From Porticoccus sp965660005 (GTDB lineage Bacteria; Pseudomonadota; Gammaproteobacteria; Pseudomonadales; Porticoccaceae): a stretch of DNA of 24,719 nucleotides. Position numbers and translations under genes: made by a program. The stretch lies in NCBI RefSeq assembly GCF_965660005.1, contig NZ_CBFHYF010000028.1, positions 1 through 24,719 on the forward strand. The letters run 5' to 3'. This document shows positions 23,713 to 24,719 of this stretch, piece after piece. Within the stretch, counting starts at the first letter, position 1; the number at the start of each line of letters is the position of its first letter. Below the pieces are notes generated by a model, which did not search any database, had not been told where the DNA came from, and was given only the letters and a program-made list of their open reading frames with translations.

Positions 23713-24719
23713 ATGAAAATTACAGTGGTAGGCTCTGGCTATGTAGGTCTGGCAAATGCCGTTTTACTGGCTCGACACCACGAAGTCCTGATCTACGACA
23801 TCATTCCAGAAAAAATAGCACTGATTAATCAGCGAAAATCACCCGTTATAGATCAAGATATCAACGACTTGTTTCAGCATGGCAAGCTCAGCCTAACGGC
23901 TACGGCGTGCAAGGAATCCTTATACAAAGACGCTGATTTCATCATTATTGCAACGCCGACAGATTACGACCGGCGCACCAATTTTTTTAACACCGAAAGC
24001 ATAGAATCTGTTATTGAAGACGTGCTTATTTACAATAAAAATCCAACTATCGTCATTAAATCCACAGTGCCGGTAGAGTATACCAAGCGAATCAAAGACC
24101 GTTTTTTATTAAAAAATATCATCTTTTCACCGGAGTTTCTCCGAGAAGGAAAAGCTTTATACGACACACTTCACCCGAGCAGAATCATCATTGGCGACAA
24201 GAGTGAGAAAGGTGCAGCGTTTGCCGAACTACTCACTAAAAGTGCAATAAAAAAACATATCCCTCTTTTACTGACAGACTCCACAGAAGCAGAAGCGATC
24301 AAGCTTTTTGCCAACACCTACCTTGCCATGAGGGTTGCCTTCTTTAATGAACTGGACTCCTACGCCGAGACACATCACCTCAATAGCCGACAAATTATTG
24401 ACGGGGTGTGTCTAGATGACAGGATCGGTCAGCACTATAACAACCCCTCTTTTGGCTACGGAGGATACTGTCTCCCCAAGGACACAAAACAGTTACTCAC
24501 CAATTTTCAGGATGTTCCAAACAACCTGATCAATGCTATCGTTTCAGCAAATACCACCCGCAAGGATTTCATTGCAGAATCCGTGATCAAGGCCAATCCA
24601 AAAGTTGTGGGAATTTATCGTCTGGTTATGAAAGCAGATTCATCAAACTATCGGGACTCCGCCATCCAGGGCGTGATGAAACGCATTAAAGCGAAAGGTA
24701 TAAATGTTGTCGTGTACGA
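23713..24719 (+). CDS. ugd: UDP-glucose 6-dehydrogenase, 3' end cut by window edge
   Basis: Ugd oxidises UDP-glucose to UDP-glucuronate with two NAD+, feeding capsule, exopolysaccharide and modified lipid A synthesis. The Rossmann motif GSGYVGL is at 7-13. The active site follows: FSPEFLREGKA (138-148), K197 and N201 in IKLFANTY, and the catalytic Cys253 in GYGGYCLPKD. About 335 codons are present, so only some 50 should be missing compared with E. coli Ugd (388), which it resembles very closely. GGAG lies eight bases before the ATG. Base composition is clearly more AT-rich than the genes to the left, with many AAA, ATT and TTT codons. That suggests it came in with a surface-polysaccharide locus continuing beyond the window (inference). 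Confidence 0.97.
   Translation, partial: MKITVVGSGYVGLANAVLLARHHEVLIYDIIPEKIALINQRKSPVIDQDINDLFQHGKLSLTATACKESLYKDADFIIIATPTDYDRRTNFFNTESIESVIEDVLIYNKNPTIVIKSTVPVEYTKRIKDRFLLKNIIFSPEFLREGKALYDTLHPSRIIIGDKSEKGAAFAELLTKSAIKKHIPLLLTDSTEAEAIKLFANTYLAMRVAFFNELDSYAETHHLNSRQIIDGVCLDDRIGQHYNNPSFGYGGYCLPKDTKQLLTNFQDVPNNLINAIVSANTTRKDFIAESVIKANPKVVGIYRLVMKADSSNYRDSAIQGVMKRIKAKGINVVVY

Overview
The window looks like chromosomal DNA of a GC-rich gammaproteobacterium, probably marine and perhaps of the Cellvibrionales/Alteromonadales type (inference). Gene order supports this: fxsA lies directly upstream of groES-groEL, and ampD-ampE lie close to a divergently oriented nadC. No tRNA, rRNA, CRISPR array, insertion sequence or prophage was found. 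Most of the window is dense, high-GC coding sequence. From about position 23,600 the DNA turns visibly AT-richer, in the ugd gene that runs off the right edge.

Layout, left to right. (1) Positions 1-6,930, all on the minus strand: a partial OmpA-family porin, an iron-sulfur class I fumarase with an upstream coiled-coil membrane protein, a membrane protein resembling the N-terminal domain of urate hydroxylase PuuD, then groEL, groES and fxsA. A sigma-32-type heat-shock promoter sits before groES. (2) Positions 7,018-12,134: an alkyltransferase-like DNA repair gene (ATL) interrupted by an in-frame UGA, the muropeptide permease gene ampG, a two-gene ABC-2 exporter on the plus strand, and ampE and ampD on the minus strand. 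AmpG and AmpD are two consecutive steps of peptidoglycan recycling and beta-lactamase signalling. (3) Positions 12,218-15,635: a DUF1631 gene split by a one-base frameshift, and nadC (NAD synthesis). (4) Positions 15,632-17,898, minus strand: a compact operon of CDP-alcohol phosphatidyltransferase, GtrA-like membrane protein and myo-inositol-1-phosphate synthase, the last also split by a one-base frameshift. (5) Positions 18,225-21,991, plus strand: a complete ferric-iron ABC importer (binding protein, fused permease, ATPase) with a Fur-box-like site upstream. (6) Positions 22,123-24,719: an uncharacterised membrane-anchored protein, then UDP-glucose 6-dehydrogenase, which probably opens a surface-polysaccharide locus.

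The most interesting part is the inositol operon. Inositol-phosphate synthase next to a CDP-alcohol phosphotransferase is the arrangement expected for making a phosphatidylinositol-type lipid or a related inositol phosphodiester. Such lipids are well known in actinobacteria and some Bacteroidetes but unusual in gammaproteobacteria. The GtrA-like protein could flip a lipid intermediate (inference).

A second theme is interrupted genes. DUF1631 and inositol-phosphate synthase each need the skipping of exactly one base, the ATL gene has an in-frame UGA at an otherwise ordinary position, and the 489-residue protein may have lost its proper C-terminus. Sequencing or assembly error is a serious explanation and should be excluded before any biological reading. 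Two genes also have good promoters so close to the start codon that their mRNAs may be leaderless.
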